Shown here: positions 26,163-35,383 of the stretch, in pieces
Position numbering within the stretch: position 1 is the first letter of the stretch
Layout of the letters: every line of letters begins with the position of its first letter
Source of the DNA: Teichococcus oryzae
Lineage (GTDB): Bacteria > Pseudomonadota > Alphaproteobacteria > Acetobacterales > Acetobacteraceae
Assembly (NCBI RefSeq): GCF_008386565.1
Contig: NZ_VUKA01000001.1
Location: forward strand, 434,001-498,000
DNA length: 64,000 nucleotides
Direction of reading: 5' to 3'
Program-made: the position numbers and the translations under genes
Notes under the pieces: model-generated
What the model saw: the letters and a program-made list of their open reading frames with translations, nothing else
Databases searched by the model: none
What the model was told of the DNA's origin: nothing

Positions 26163-27722
26163 TTGCCCTGTTTCACGATGCTTCCTCCCTTGGCGCGATT
26201 GCGCCGGCCCGTCACCACTGCCCTGCTTGTCGCGGCCGCCTGGCTGGCCGTGCCGCGGGATGCGGATGCCAGCTACGGCTTCTATGTCGGCAAGAACCTG
26301 ACGGCCGATGGCAGCGTGCTGCTGGGCGGTACGGGGGAGGAAGTCTCCGGCCACTGGCTTGAGATCGTGCCACGGCGGAAGCACGCGCCCGGCGACACCG
26401 TGACCGTGGGCGTCACCGACGAAGCCAGCATCCCGGGCAAGCTGACCACCATTCCCCAGGTGCCGGAAACCTTCCGCTACCTGACGATGAACTACAGCGA
26501 TTATCAGGGTTTTCCGGCGCCGCTGACCAATGGCGGGCTGAACGAACACGGCGTCGCCATTCGCGACATCTGGTCGACTTCCCGCAGGGAGCTGATCGAG
26601 ATGACGCCCCGGCCGCAGCAAGGGCCGCAATACAGCGATCTCGCGCGCATCGCGCTGGAGCGGGCGAGAACCGCGCGGGAAGCGGTGGAGATCATCGGCC
26701 GGCTCATCGACGAGCATGGCTACTCCACCTATGGCGGCAATTCGCACCTGATCGCCGACAAGGATGAAGGCTGGGTCGTGCTGCAATTCGCCGGCGGCAA
26801 GGGGCTGTGGGCGGCGGAACGACTCGGGCCGGACGAGGTGCGCGCCTCCTATCCCGGCTATATCGGCGAGTTTCCGCCGGATTACCGCGACAATCCCGAC
26901 TTCATGGGCTCGGCCAACCTGATCTCCTTCGCCGAGGAGCAGGGCTGGCATGATCGCGCGGCCGGCAAGCCCTTCAACATCCACGGCGTCTACAGCCGGC
27001 AGGATCTGCCGATGCGGTCCGGCGCGAAGTTCTGGGCGATCGAGGAGATCGAGGCGGAGTTGCGCGCCGCCGCGCCGATGACGCCGGCCAAGATGATGAA
27101 GATGGTGCGCGATCCGCGCATCGCCGATGAGGAAGCGGGCTATGGCCAGGTCGCGCATCTGCGCGGCGATGTGCGGCCCGAACTGAACCTCGTCTGGGTG
27201 GCGCCGACGGGCTCCGTCACCGCGCCCTTCATTCCCTGGCATCTCGGTGCGGAGGAGGTGCCGCCGGAATTCGGCATCCACCGCTATCTTTATCGCAACG
27301 CGGGTGCGCATTTCCTGAACCCGGCCTTCCAGAGCCAGGAAGCCACCGAATTCGCCGGGCGGCTGTTCAAGCGCCTGATGTACCACACCTGCGCCAGGCC
27401 CGAGACCTTCCTGCCCGAGGTGACCGCCGCGCTGGAAGCCTTCGAGGGCCGCATGCTGGCCGAGATCGGCGATGTGCAGCGCACGGCCGACATCCTGTAC
27501 GCCAGGGACGAGCCCGCGCTGGGCAGCCGGTATCTGAGCTTCTACAGCCGCACCAGGGCCATGGAGGGGATGCGGCTGGGCCATGACCTGCTGGCCTCGG
27601 TGGAGACGCGCAGCAAGCTGATCTTCGGCATTCCGGCGGCTCCCGGCGGCGAGATCAACTCGACCGGCGGGGAAACGCCCAACTGCCTGGTGGGCCACGA
27701 CCCGGACCAGCCGCGGCGCTGA
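26163..27722 (+). CDS. C69/U34-family dipeptidase-like Ntn hydrolase, exported
   Basis: 519 residues with a signal peptide ending VPRDADA, so the mature protein probably begins SYGFYVGKNLTADGS. Peptidase C69 enzymes start with a catalytic Cys at this place (C-T-x-x-x-V-G), so here Ser replaces it. Ser is an allowed N-terminal nucleophile in Ntn hydrolases. Further family motifs are GLNEHGVAIRD, GGNSHLIADKDEGWVVLQF and NIHGVYSRQDL. A TTG start at 26163 has AAGGA 9 nt upstream; the alternative ATG at 26178 gives the same signal peptide. Periplasmic peptide degradation is likely. It is followed by a long hairpin that runs into the ribosome binding site of the next gene. Confidence 0.85.
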   Translation: MPCFTMLPPLARLRRPVTTALLVAAAWLAVPRDADASYGFYVGKNLTADGSVLLGGTGEEVSGHWLEIVPRRKHAPGDTVTVGVTDEASIPGKLTTIPQVPETFRYLTMNYSDYQGFPAPLTNGGLNEHGVAIRDIWSTSRRELIEMTPRPQQGPQYSDLARIALERARTAREAVEIIGRLIDEHGYSTYGGNSHLIADKDEGWVVLQFAGGKGLWAAERLGPDEVRASYPGYIGEFPPDYRDNPDFMGSANLISFAEEQGWHDRAAGKPFNIHGVYSRQDLPMRSGAKFWAIEEIEAELRAAAPMTPAKMMKMVRDPRIADEEAGYGQVAHLRGDVRPELNLVWVAPTGSVTAPFIPWHLGAEEVPPEFGIHRYLYRNAGAHFLNPAFQSQEATEFAGRLFKRLMYHTCARPETFLPEVTAALEAFEGRMLAEIGDVQRTADILYARDEPALGSRYLSFYSRTRAMEGMRLGHDLLASVETRSKLIFGIPAAPGGEINSTGGETPNCLVGHDPDQPRR

Positions 27723-27740
27723 TCTTCGCGGCATTGCCAC

Positions 27741-27782
27741 CTCCGGTTCAGGTCGCCATGTAACCGGGCGACTGAACCGGAG
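27741..27782 (+). promoter_or_regulatory. Long hairpin ending in the ribosome binding site of the Atm1-type gene
   Basis: CTCCGGTTCAG (27741-27751) pairs perfectly with CTGAACCGGAG (27772-27782), and TCGCC/GGCGA extend the stem inward. The last four bases, GGAG, are the only ribosome binding site for the TTG at 27791. It could terminate the dipeptidase mRNA or hide the site until opened. Confidence 0.55.
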
Positions 27783-27790
27783 TGTTTCCT

Positions 27791-29674
27791 TTGCCTTCCG
27801 AAACTTCGCGCGGCCATCTCGGAACACTGCGCACCCTGGCTCCCTATCTTTGGCCGCGTGGCGAAACCGGGCTCCGCGCGCGCGTGGTCATCGCCCTGGC
27901 GCTGATGCTGCTGGCCAAGGCCGCCAACGTGCTGGTGCCCATCGCCTATGCCCGCGCGGTGGACATGCTCGGCCCCACGGGCGGCACCGCCGCGGCGCTG
28001 GTGACAGTGCCGGTGGCGCTGATCGTCGGCTATGGCCTGCTGCGCATCACCTCATCCTGGTTCGCGGAATTGCGCGACGCGGTGTTCACCCGCGTGCAGG
28101 CGCGGGCGGGGCGCGTGATTGCCCTGCAGGTGTTCCGCCACCTGCACGCCCTGTCGCTGCGCTTCCATCTGGACCGGCAGACCGGCGGCATGAGCCGGGT
28201 GATCGAGCGCGGCACGCGCGGCATCAACTTCGTGCTCGACTTCATGCTGTTCAACATCATCCCCACGCTGATCGAGATCCTGTTCGTCGCGGGCATCCTG
28301 TGGGGGATGTTCTCCTTTTCCTTCGCCGCCGTGACGCTGGTGACGATCGGGCTCTACATCGCCTTCACCCTGGTGTTCACCGATTGGCGCCTGCGCTTCC
28401 GCCGCGCCATGAATGAGATGGACCAGGAGGCCAACACCAAGGCCATCGACAGCCTGCTGAACTACGAGACGGTCAAGTATTTCGGCAATGAGAAGCACGA
28501 GGAGCGGCGCTACGACAGCACCCTCGCGCGCTACGAGCAGGCCTATACCCGCTCCGAGGTGACGCTGAACTACCTCAACATGGGGCAGGCGGCGATCATC
28601 GCGCTGGGGCTGACGGCGGTGATGCTGATGGCGGCCAATGGCGTGGCCGATGGCAGCATGACGGTGGGCGATTTCGTGCTGGTGAACACCTACCTGATCC
28701 AGCTCTACCTGCCGCTCAACTTCCTGGGCTTCGTGTATCGCGAGCTGAAGCAGGGGCTGGTGGACATGGAGGCCATGTTCACCCTGATGCGCGAGCCTCA
28801 GGAAGTGGCCGATGCGCCGGACGCGAAGCCGCTCGCCGCCGGGCCCGGCGCGCTGGCGTTCCACGATGTCCGCTTCGGCTACCGCCCCGACCGCACCATC
28901 CTGAAGGGCGTTTCCTTCCATGTGCCGGCGGGGCGGACCCTGGCCATCGTCGGGCCGACGGGGGCGGGCAAGTCCACCATCTCCCGCCTGTTGTTCCGCT
29001 TCTACGACATCCAGGACGGCCGGATCCTGCTGGACGGGCAGGACATCCGCCAGGTCACGCAGGAAAGCCTGCGCCACGCCATCGGCGTGGTGCCGCAGGA
29101 CACCGTGCTGTTCAACGACACCATCCGCTACAACATCGCCTATGGCCGCCCCGACGCCTCGCAGGAGGAGGTTGTGCAGGCCGCCAGGCTGGCCCAGGTG
29201 CATGATTTCGTGATGCGCCTGCCGGATGGCTACAACACCCGCGTCGGCGAGCGCGGCCTGAAGCTGTCGGGCGGGGAGAAGCAGCGCGTCGCCATCGCGC
29301 GCACCATCCTGAAGGACCCGCGCGTCCTGATCCTGGACGAGGCCACCAGCGCCCTCGACACCCGCACCGAGCAGGAGATCCAGGCGGCGCTGCGGGACGT
29401 GTCCCGCGGCCGCACCACGCTGGTGATCGCGCACCGCCTGTCCACCGTGGTGGATGCGGACGAGATCATCGTACTGCAGGAGGGGCAGGTGGCCGAGCGC
29501 GGCAACCACAACGCGCTGATGGCCGAGGACGGCCTGTACGCCCAGATGTGGCGTCGCCAGTCCGAGGCGGTGGCGGCGGCGGAAGCGGCGGCGCGCGCCC
29601 AGGCGGCGGCGGCCGAGGCCGGGGTGGAGGCGGGGCCGGGACGGCGCCCCGCGCATGACCCGCTGGCCGGTTGA
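27791..29674 (+). CDS. Atm1/HMT1-type ABC half-transporter
   Basis: About 627 residues with six membrane segments (residues 30-330) then an ATPase domain. Family landmarks in the membrane domain are FRHLHALSLRFHLDRQTGG, VIERGTRGINFVLDFMLFN and NYETVKYFGNEKHE. The ATPase has Walker A GPTGAGKST, signature KLSGGEKQRVAIAR and Walker B VLILDEATSALD, with GVVPQDTVLFNDTIRYNI between. In mitochondria and alphaproteobacteria this family exports glutathione-linked sulfur or metal conjugates and helps heavy-metal tolerance and iron-sulfur homeostasis. I prefer TTG at 27791 because GGAG lies 8 nt upstream; a GTG at 27782 overlaps that site. The Ala/Glu-rich tail after residue 590 is variable. Confidence 0.92.
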   Translation: MPSETSRGHLGTLRTLAPYLWPRGETGLRARVVIALALMLLAKAANVLVPIAYARAVDMLGPTGGTAAALVTVPVALIVGYGLLRITSSWFAELRDAVFTRVQARAGRVIALQVFRHLHALSLRFHLDRQTGGMSRVIERGTRGINFVLDFMLFNIIPTLIEILFVAGILWGMFSFSFAAVTLVTIGLYIAFTLVFTDWRLRFRRAMNEMDQEANTKAIDSLLNYETVKYFGNEKHEERRYDSTLARYEQAYTRSEVTLNYLNMGQAAIIALGLTAVMLMAANGVADGSMTVGDFVLVNTYLIQLYLPLNFLGFVYRELKQGLVDMEAMFTLMREPQEVADAPDAKPLAAGPGALAFHDVRFGYRPDRTILKGVSFHVPAGRTLAIVGPTGAGKSTISRLLFRFYDIQDGRILLDGQDIRQVTQESLRHAIGVVPQDTVLFNDTIRYNIAYGRPDASQEEVVQAARLAQVHDFVMRLPDGYNTRVGERGLKLSGGEKQRVAIARTILKDPRVLILDEATSALDTRTEQEIQAALRDVSRGRTTLVIAHRLSTVVDADEIIVLQEGQVAERGNHNALMAEDGLYAQMWRRQSEAVAAAEAAARAQAAAAEAGVEAGPGRRPAHDPLAG

Positions 29675-29682
29675 AACAGGAT

Positions 29683-29704
29683 CGGGGGTTTTGCTTCGCC
29701 CCCG
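29683..29704 (+). terminator. Hairpin after the Atm1-type gene
   Basis: CGGGGG at 29683-29688 pairs with CCCCCG at 29699-29704, just past the stop codon. Short stem and only T-rich loop, so weak. Confidence 0.3.
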
Positions 29705-29743
29705 TCGTGCCTATGTCACCGCTTCGCATCAGGAGGGCACCAT

Positions 29744-30004
29744 ATGCAACTGGATCCGCAGGGGGTCGCCCCGGAAGACCTCAGCCATGCCGGCTCCGTC
29801 GTCGACAAGGCGATCGAGTACATGATCGAGCAGAAGATCGCGCCGATCTCGGTGGCTTCCGCCCTGCTGGGCGGCGCGCTGGGGCTGATGGCCCGCTCCA
29901 TGGAGGACCGCGCCATCGCCAATGTGCTGCGCAGCGCGCTGGCCTCGGTAGAATCGGGGGAACTGGCGGAAATGCGCCAGGGCCCCGCCCATGACGACAT
30001 GTGA
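29744..30004 (+). CDS. Small conserved-looking protein of unknown function
   Basis: 86 residues, starting at an ATG preceded by AGGAGGGCACCAT, an excellent site. Sequence features: DLSHAGSVVDKAIEYMIEQ (amphipathic helix), then KIAPISVASALLGGALGLMA (a moderately hydrophobic stretch), then RSMEDRAIANVLRSALASVES. No motif I can name. Predicted mostly helical and cytoplasmic. It sits alone between the Atm1-type transporter and rpmB. Codon use matches the neighbours, so it is very likely a real gene. Confidence 0.75.
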   Translation: MQLDPQGVAPEDLSHAGSVVDKAIEYMIEQKIAPISVASALLGGALGLMARSMEDRAIANVLRSALASVESGELAEMRQGPAHDDM

Positions 30005-30060
30005 GGGCAATCCGGCCCGGTGATCCTGGTCCTCCGGCGCGGCCTTTGCCGTCCGGATCC

Positions 30061-30089
30061 TTGACTCTCGGCGGCCGGCGGGCCATACG
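30061..30089 (+). promoter_or_regulatory. Predicted rpmB promoter
   Basis: TTGACT (30061-30066), 17-nt spacer, CATACG (30084-30089). Transcription would start about 65 nt before the rpmB ATG. Confidence 0.45.
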
Positions 30090-30160
30090 CGCGCTCTGTT
30101 TTCGTCGAGGGTGCGGTGCGTGCCGTGGCCCGTACCGTATTTTTGTGAAGGGTTAGCGCC

Positions 30161-30466
30161 ATGGCTCGCCGTTGCGGCATCACTGGCAAGGGCGTGTTGA
30201 CGGGCAACAACGTCAGCCACGCCAACAACAAGACGCGTCGCCGGTTCCTGCCGAACCTGCAGGAAACGTCGTTCTTCTCGGACGTGCTGGGCACCTCGAT
30301 CCAGCTGCGGCTTTCCACCAACGGCATCCGCACGGTGGAGCACAATGGCGGGCTGGATTCCTTCCTGCTCGGCACCTCCGACCGCAAGCTGCCGACCGAG
30401 GCCCTGACCCTGAAGCGCCGCATCCAGCGCGCCCAGGTGAAGAAGGCTGCCGCCACGGCCGCCTGA
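30161..30466 (+). CDS. rpmB: 50S ribosomal protein L28
   Basis: 101 residues, the usual alphaproteobacterial length (E. coli L28 is shorter at the C-terminus). Begins [27 protein letters not shown] in two recognisable blocks and contains [21 protein letters not shown]. Monocistronic between a predicted promoter and a very strong terminator. GAAGGG lies 8 nt upstream of the ATG. Confidence 0.98.
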   Translation: MARRCGITGKGVLTGNNVSHANNKTRRRFLPNLQETSFFSDVLGTSIQLRLSTNGIRTVEHNGGLDSFLLGTSDRKLPTEALTLKRRIQRAQVKKAAATAA

Positions 30467-30499
30467 GCCTGCTCAGCCCAGGCTGACACGAGCGTGAAG

Positions 30500-30540
30500 C
30501 GCCGCGCTTCAGGGAAAGCCCCTGGAGCGCGGCGTTTTTA
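30500..30540 (+). terminator. Strong Rho-independent terminator after rpmB
   Basis: CGCCGCGCTTCAGGG (30500-30514) pairs over 15 bp with CCCTGGAGCGCGGCG (30520-30534, one T-G pair) with a 5-nt loop, followed by five T. Confidence 0.85.
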
Positions 30541-30575
30541 CGTTTGCTCAATGGCTGTCCCGCAGGATGGGCCGC

Positions 30576-31391
30576 ATGTCAGCCAATCCCGCCCTGCTCA
30601 CCGCTTGCCCGCCACTTCCGGGCGCCTGTCTGTTCCTGGCCATGCTGTGCGCCGGACTGGCCTGGCTGGCCTGGCGCCGCCATGGCCTCCATCGGGCCTC
30701 CCGGGCCGAGGCCGCGAGGCTGCTGGCTGAACTGGCCGCCCGTAGCCGCCACCTGCATCTTTGCGCCCAGGAGATGCATGGGCTGGGGCTGAGGCTGGTG
30801 GGACAGGATGGCGAGGCCGCCGCCGCCGGAGCCTCGGCCGCCGGGCTGGGGCGCACGCTGCTCTGTCTCGCCGCGGATCTTCAGGATGTGGCGGCCCAGG
30901 GGGCGGGGCCACGCAAGCTGCGGGAAGAACGCCTGGCGCTGGACCCGCTGCTGCGTGCCACGCTGGACCAGGTGACGCTGGCCATGGCGCCCGGCCGCCG
31001 CGAATGGCGGATCGCCCCGGAGCTGCGCGAGCTTTCCGTTCTCGCCGACCCTCGCGCCCTGCGTGGCATCCTGACCCAGGTGCTGACCCGGGCCGTGCGG
31101 CACACCCGGGAAGGCGATCCCATCGAGCTTCGCCTGGTCCGCGCCGATGAAACCTTTGCCATCCTGGTGGAGGATGAGGGGGCCGGGCTGGCCGCCGGCG
31201 ATCTGGGCCACGTCCTGGGCGGCGAGGGGACGCGCGGCATCGGCCTGGGGCTGGCGGTCGCCCGCCAGCTGCTGCGCGCCCATGGCGGCAACCTGACCAT
31301 CGAGGCGCTGCGTGGCGTGGGCGCGCGCGCCTGGATCACGCTGCCGCGCTTCCGTCTGCTGCCCGGGGCGGAGGTCAGTGCCGGAAGCTGA
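30576..31391 (+). CDS. Membrane-anchored histidine-kinase-like ATPase protein, degenerate
   Basis: 271 residues. One membrane segment at about residues 15-33, a helical stretch (RAEAARLLAELAARSRHLHL) with no canonical H-box, then an HATPase_c-like domain. The G1 box VEDEGAGL and the G2 box GTRGIGLGLAVARQLLRAHGG are intact. The N-box reads ILTQVLTRAVRHT, with Arg in place of the key Asn. It may have lost kinase activity or act as a phosphotransfer or regulatory partner; ChpT-like roles are a guess. ATG at 30576 has AGGA upstream; one at 30567 is less good. The 3' end overlaps the convergent lipoprotein gene by 17 bp. No response regulator is nearby. Confidence 0.75.
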   Translation: MSANPALLTACPPLPGACLFLAMLCAGLAWLAWRRHGLHRASRAEAARLLAELAARSRHLHLCAQEMHGLGLRLVGQDGEAAAAGASAAGLGRTLLCLAADLQDVAAQGAGPRKLREERLALDPLLRATLDQVTLAMAPGRREWRIAPELRELSVLADPRALRGILTQVLTRAVRHTREGDPIELRLVRADETFAILVEDEGAGLAAGDLGHVLGGEGTRGIGLGLAVARQLLRAHGGNLTIEALRGVGARAWITLPRFRLLPGAEVSAGS

Positions 31392-32337
31392 AGAACAGCA
31401 ACTGCCCCTGCTGGAAGAACATCTCGTTGTCATCCACCTGCAGGGCGACCCACAGCTCGCCCCGGTGGCGGAAGGCGCTGACGCCTTCCCAATTGTCGGG
31501 CGGCAGGTCGTCCGGGCGGATCAGCGTTTCCGGCTCCAGCAGCGCCCCGGCCACGGGCCGGGCCAGCTGCGCGGCGGGAATGCGCCGCAACATGCCCCGG
31601 AAGCCACCCCGCAGCAGGCTGAAGCTCCGCTCCACCACCAAGGCGCCGCCATCCGGCAGCGGCGCCACATCGGTGGGCACGAAGCCGGCGGAAGGGCGGT
31701 AGCGCAGCGGCATCCAGGTGCCGGGCCGGCCGATCCAGCTGCGCAGCGTTCCTTCCGGCGCTTCCAGCCCCTCCGTGATGGCCAGCCAGCTTCCATCCGC
31801 CAGCACCGCGAGGCTTTCCAGCCCGCCATTGGGCGGCGCCTCCTCCAGCCCCGGAGGCGGCTGCAGCACCGGCTCGCAGCGCGCGGTCGGGGCGGCATAG
31901 GTGCAGATGCGGTGCCAGCGCTCGAAGCCCACCAGCCAGGTACCGTCCGGCAACCGCGCCAGGGATTCGGCATCCCGCATCAGGGGGCGCGGCAGGGGCA
32001 GAGGGAAATCCTGCCGAAACGGCAGGCTGCGCACATCCTCCAGCGCCGCCGGCACCCCATCCGGGCCCGGCACCAGCCGCCCGAGCACCCAGCGGCCCAG
32101 GTCGCTGATGGCGGTATAGCTGAGGTCATCGCCCACATGCAGGCCCGACAGCCCGCCCAGCCCCATGGCGTGGCGATCCAGCAGCAGCCGGCCACGCGGC
32201 ACCAGGAGCGAGTCGGGGGGCAGGGAAATGGGGGCCGCGGGGGTCGCCGGATCGCCGCCGCGGAGCAGCGCGCAGGAGCCGAGCCCGCCCAGCGCCAGCG
32301 CCCCCAGCAGGAGGGCGCGGCGGCGGGAGCGGATCAC
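31375..32337 (-). CDS. Esterase-like/phytase-like beta-propeller lipoprotein
   Basis: 320 residues. N-terminal [20 protein letters not shown] contains a lipobox (LGSC, Cys22), so it is probably a lipoprotein. The body matches the phytase-like domain family: [60 protein letters not shown] and [19 protein letters not shown], with the repeated acidic and aromatic residues of a propeller. Substrate unknown. It starts at a GTG whose GTGA overlaps the cobT stop, so it is translationally coupled to cobT, although no cobalamin role is known. Confidence 0.82.
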   Translation of the reverse strand: MIRSRRRALLLGALALGGLGSCALLRGGDPATPAAPISLPPDSLLVPRGRLLLDRHAMGLGGLSGLHVGDDLSYTAISDLGRWVLGRLVPGPDGVPAALEDVRSLPFRQDFPLPLPRPLMRDAESLARLPDGTWLVGFERWHRICTYAAPTARCEPVLQPPPGLEEAPPNGGLESLAVLADGSWLAITEGLEAPEGTLRSWIGRPGTWMPLRYRPSAGFVPTDVAPLPDGGALVVERSFSLLRGGFRGMLRRIPAAQLARPVAGALLEPETLIRPDDLPPDNWEGVSAFRHRGELWVALQVDDNEMFFQQGQLLFFSFRH

Positions 32338-34205
32338 ACCACCATGGGCGCGCGTTCCGTGGCGGCGCGCTGGAAGGCGGCGGCGGCGTCCTCGTCGAAC
32401 AATTCCGCCAGCTTCTTCATCATGGTGCCGCCCAGCTCCTCGGCATCCACGATGGTCACGGCGCGGCGGTAATAGCGCGTCACGTCATGGCCGATGCCGA
32501 TGGCGATCAGTTCCACGAAGTCCCGGTGCTCGATATCGTGGATCACCTTGCGCAGGTGCCGCTCCAGGTAGTTGCCCGGATTGACGGACAGGGTGCTGTC
32601 ATCCACCGGCGCGCCGTCGGAGATCACCATCAGGATGCGGCGGCGTTCCGGCCGCTGCAACAGGCGGCGATAGGCCCAGTCCAGCGCCTCGCCGTCGATG
32701 TTTTCCTTCAGCAGCCCTTCGCGCAGCATCAGGCCCAGATTCTTGCGGGCCCGGCGCCAGGGCGCGTCGGCGGATTTGTAGATGACGTGGCGCAGGTCGT
32801 TCAGGCGGCCGGGATTGCGCGGCTTGCCTTCCTGCACCCAGCGCTCGCGGCTCTGGCCGCCCTTCCAGGCGCGGGTGGTGAAGCCCAGGATCTCCACCTT
32901 CACCGAGCAGCGTTCCAGCGTGCGCGCCAGGATGTCGCAGCACATGGCCGCCACCGAGATCGGCCGCCCGCGCATGGAGCCGGAATTGTCGATCAGCAGG
33001 GTGACCACGGTGTCGCGGAAATCCGCTTCCCGCTCCCGCTTGTAGGACAGCGACAGCATCGGGTTGGCGACGATGCGGGCGAGTCGCGCCGCGTCGAGCT
33101 GCCCTTCCTCCAGGTCGAATTCCCAGGCGCGCTGCTGCTGCGCGAGCAGGCGGCGCTGAAGGCGGTTGGCCAGCTTCGAGACAACGCCCTGCAAATGGGA
33201 AAGCTGCTGGTCGAGCTGCTGGCGCAAACGGGCCAGCTCCTCGGCGTCGCACAGATCCTCCGCCTCGATCTCCTCGTCGAATTTCCGGGTGAAGGCGCGG
33301 TAAAGGGAGGAATCGTCGGTTGGCCCGGTGTCCTTGCGCTGCTGCGGACCACCCGGACGGTCCTCGCCCTCGGCGGCGACGCCTTCCTCTTCTTCCTGGC
33401 TGTCGCCTTCTTCCTCGGCCGCCTCGCCCTGCATGGCCTCGGGCTGGGCGCCCAGCGTCGGATCCTGCTGCTCGCTTTGGGACTCGCCCTCGGCCGAGTT
33501 GTCCTGCTGGGAGGAGGTTTCGCTGCCATCCTCGCCGGCCTCGTCCTCCTCCGCCTCGGCCTCCACCTCGGCCTCGACCAGGTCGAGGGCGGTGAGAAGC
33601 TTGCGGGCGGCGCGGGCGAAATCGCTTTGGTTCTCGCGCGCCGCCGCCATCTCGGAGAGGGCGGTGTCGGCCTTCTCGCCCAGCGTGTCGCGCCATTGCT
33701 CCAGGATGCGCTGGGCGGCGGCGGGGGCGGGCTCGCCGGACAGGCGCTCGCGCGCCAGCAGGGACAGCGCCGCGGGCAGCGGCAACTGGTCCTTGCGGGT
33801 CATCCGGTCGTAACCCTCGGTTTCGCAGGTCTCGGCCAGCTTGGCGTCGAGATTGGCGCGCACGCCGGGCATGTGCTGGCTGCCCACCACCTCGACCCGC
33901 GCCTGTTCCAGCGCGTCGAACACCTCGCGCGCCTCGCGCTGCTGAGGCGTGCGGGCAGCGTGCGCCGCCTCGTCATGGTGGCGCAGGCGCAGCGCGATGG
34001 CGTCCGCGGCGCCGCGCAGCTTGGCCATCTCGGCCGGCGGCAGGGCGCGCGTCGGCAGCGGCAGGCGGGCGCGCTTGCCGGCCAGGCCGGAAGGGCCGGG
34101 CTGATAGGCGACCTGCACCTCGGCGTTGCGGGCGATGGCGCGCAACGCGCCGGCCGTGGCGCGCTTGAATTCTTCCTGCCGGGTCTGGTCCTTGGAACCG
34201 CTCAT
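32334..34205 (-). CDS. cobT: Cobaltochelatase subunit CobT
   Basis: Partner of CobS in the AAA+ chaperone complex that helps CobN insert Co2+ into hydrogenobyrinate a,c-diamide in aerobic cobalamin synthesis. The 623-residue protein has an N-terminal helical part, a long acidic Glu/Gln/Asp-rich linker (about residues 210-300), and a C-terminal von Willebrand A domain with the MIDAS motif DNSGSM ([16 protein letters not shown]) and [18 protein letters not shown]. The length is normal. It lies 67 bp downstream of cobS on the same strand, with a strong terminator between, so it may need readthrough or its own promoter. It is coupled to the lipoprotein gene downstream. Confidence 0.96.
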   Translation of the reverse strand: MSGSKDQTRQEEFKRATAGALRAIARNAEVQVAYQPGPSGLAGKRARLPLPTRALPPAEMAKLRGAADAIALRLRHHDEAAHAARTPQQREAREVFDALEQARVEVVGSQHMPGVRANLDAKLAETCETEGYDRMTRKDQLPLPAALSLLARERLSGEPAPAAAQRILEQWRDTLGEKADTALSEMAAARENQSDFARAARKLLTALDLVEAEVEAEAEEDEAGEDGSETSSQQDNSAEGESQSEQQDPTLGAQPEAMQGEAAEEEGDSQEEEEGVAAEGEDRPGGPQQRKDTGPTDDSSLYRAFTRKFDEEIEAEDLCDAEELARLRQQLDQQLSHLQGVVSKLANRLQRRLLAQQQRAWEFDLEEGQLDAARLARIVANPMLSLSYKREREADFRDTVVTLLIDNSGSMRGRPISVAAMCCDILARTLERCSVKVEILGFTTRAWKGGQSRERWVQEGKPRNPGRLNDLRHVIYKSADAPWRRARKNLGLMLREGLLKENIDGEALDWAYRRLLQRPERRRILMVISDGAPVDDSTLSVNPGNYLERHLRKVIHDIEHRDFVELIAIGIGHDVTRYYRRAVTIVDAEELGGTMMKKLAELFDEDAAAAFQRAATERAPMVV

Positions 34206-34230
34206 GAACTCAACTCTCCCGCTGCCGACG

Positions 34231-34263
34231 AAAAACCCCGGAAGCCGCGCAGGGCCTCCGGGG
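34231..34263 (-). terminator. Rho-independent terminator between cobS and cobT
   Basis: On the minus strand an 11-bp stem (arms 34253-34263 and 34036+200 = 34236-34246, one G-T pair) with a 6-nt loop is followed by five T (34231-34235). It lies 10 nt beyond the cobS stop. Confidence 0.7.
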
Positions 34264-34272
34264 GCGGGTGGA

Positions 34273-35280
34273 TCAGCCCTTGCGGACCAACAGCCCGGTC
34301 GGGATCTCCTCGTTGAAGCAGCGCTGGTAGTACTCGGCCACGGTGGAGCGTTCCGCCTCGTCGCACTTGTTCAGGAAGGACAGGCGGAAAGCGAAGCCGA
34401 CATCGCCGAAGATCTTGGCGTTCTCGGCCCAGGTGATGACGGTGCGCGGCGACATGACGGTGGAGATGTCGCCGGCGATGAATCCGGCGCGGGTCAGGTC
34501 GGCCAGCGCCACCATCGCCTCGATCTGCTTCTTGCCGGCCAGGTCATCCGGCTTGATGCCGAGCTTGGCGGCGACGATGGAGCTTTCCTGGGCGTGCGGC
34601 AGGTAGTTCAGCGTGGCCACGATGTTCCAGCGGTCCATCTGGCCCTGATTGATCTGCTGGGTGCCGTGATACAGGCCGGTGGTGTCGCCGAGGCCCACCG
34701 TGTTGGCGGTGGCGAACAGGCGGAAGCCGGGATGCGGGCGGATAACGCGGTTCTGGTCGAGCAGGGTCAGCTTGCCCTCGACCTCCAGCACGCGCTGGAT
34801 CACGAACATCACGTCCGGCCGGCCGGCATCGTATTCGTCGAACACCATGGCGCAGGGATGCTGCAGCGCCCAGGGCAGGATGCCCTCGCGGAATTCCGTG
34901 ACCTGCTTGCCGTCCTTCAGGACGATGGCGTCCTTGCCGATCAGGTCGATGCGGCTGATGTGGCTGTCGAGGTTGACGCGGATGCAGGGCCAGTTCAGCC
35001 GCGCCGCGACCTGCTCGATATGCGTCGATTTGCCGGTGCCATGATAACCCTGGACCATGACACGCCGGTTGAAGGCAAAGCCCGCGAGGATGGCGCGGGT
35101 GGTATCGGGATCGAACTTGTAGGTGGGATCGGCCTCGGGGACATGCTCGGTGGTGACCGAGAAGGCGGGGACCTCGAGGTCGCTGTCGATTCCGAACACC
35201 TCGCGCGCCTTGACCGTGGTGTCAGGCAGGTTGATGGCGCTGGTGCTGCGGTTCTCAGTCAGGGTGGCGACCTTGCTCAT
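34273..35280 (-). CDS. cobS: Cobaltochelatase subunit CobS
   Basis: AAA+ ATPase of the aerobic cobalt chelatase, 335 residues. Walker A is [18 protein letters not shown], Walker [17 protein letters not shown], sensor 1 [16 protein letters not shown]. The N-terminal [13 protein letters not shown] segment is typical of CobS. AAGAGAACCC precedes the ATG. It lies in the conserved alphaproteobacterial order J-domain protein, cobS, cobT. Confidence 0.97.
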   Translation of the reverse strand: MSKVATLTENRSTSAINLPDTTVKAREVFGIDSDLEVPAFSVTTEHVPEADPTYKFDPDTTRAILAGFAFNRRVMVQGYHGTGKSTHIEQVAARLNWPCIRVNLDSHISRIDLIGKDAIVLKDGKQVTEFREGILPWALQHPCAMVFDEYDAGRPDVMFVIQRVLEVEGKLTLLDQNRVIRPHPGFRLFATANTVGLGDTTGLYHGTQQINQGQMDRWNIVATLNYLPHAQESSIVAAKLGIKPDDLAGKKQIEAMVALADLTRAGFIAGDISTVMSPRTVITWAENAKIFGDVGFAFRLSFLNKCDEAERSTVAEYYQRCFNEEIPTGLLVRKG

Positions 35281-35383
35281 CGGGTTCTCTTCGCTCTCAT
35301 ACGCTCGTGCCGCATTACAGGCCGCGCACGCGGCACGGTCCAGGGGGTCCGGCGGTTAAAAGCCGCCGCCGGGGCTGCGTTTC

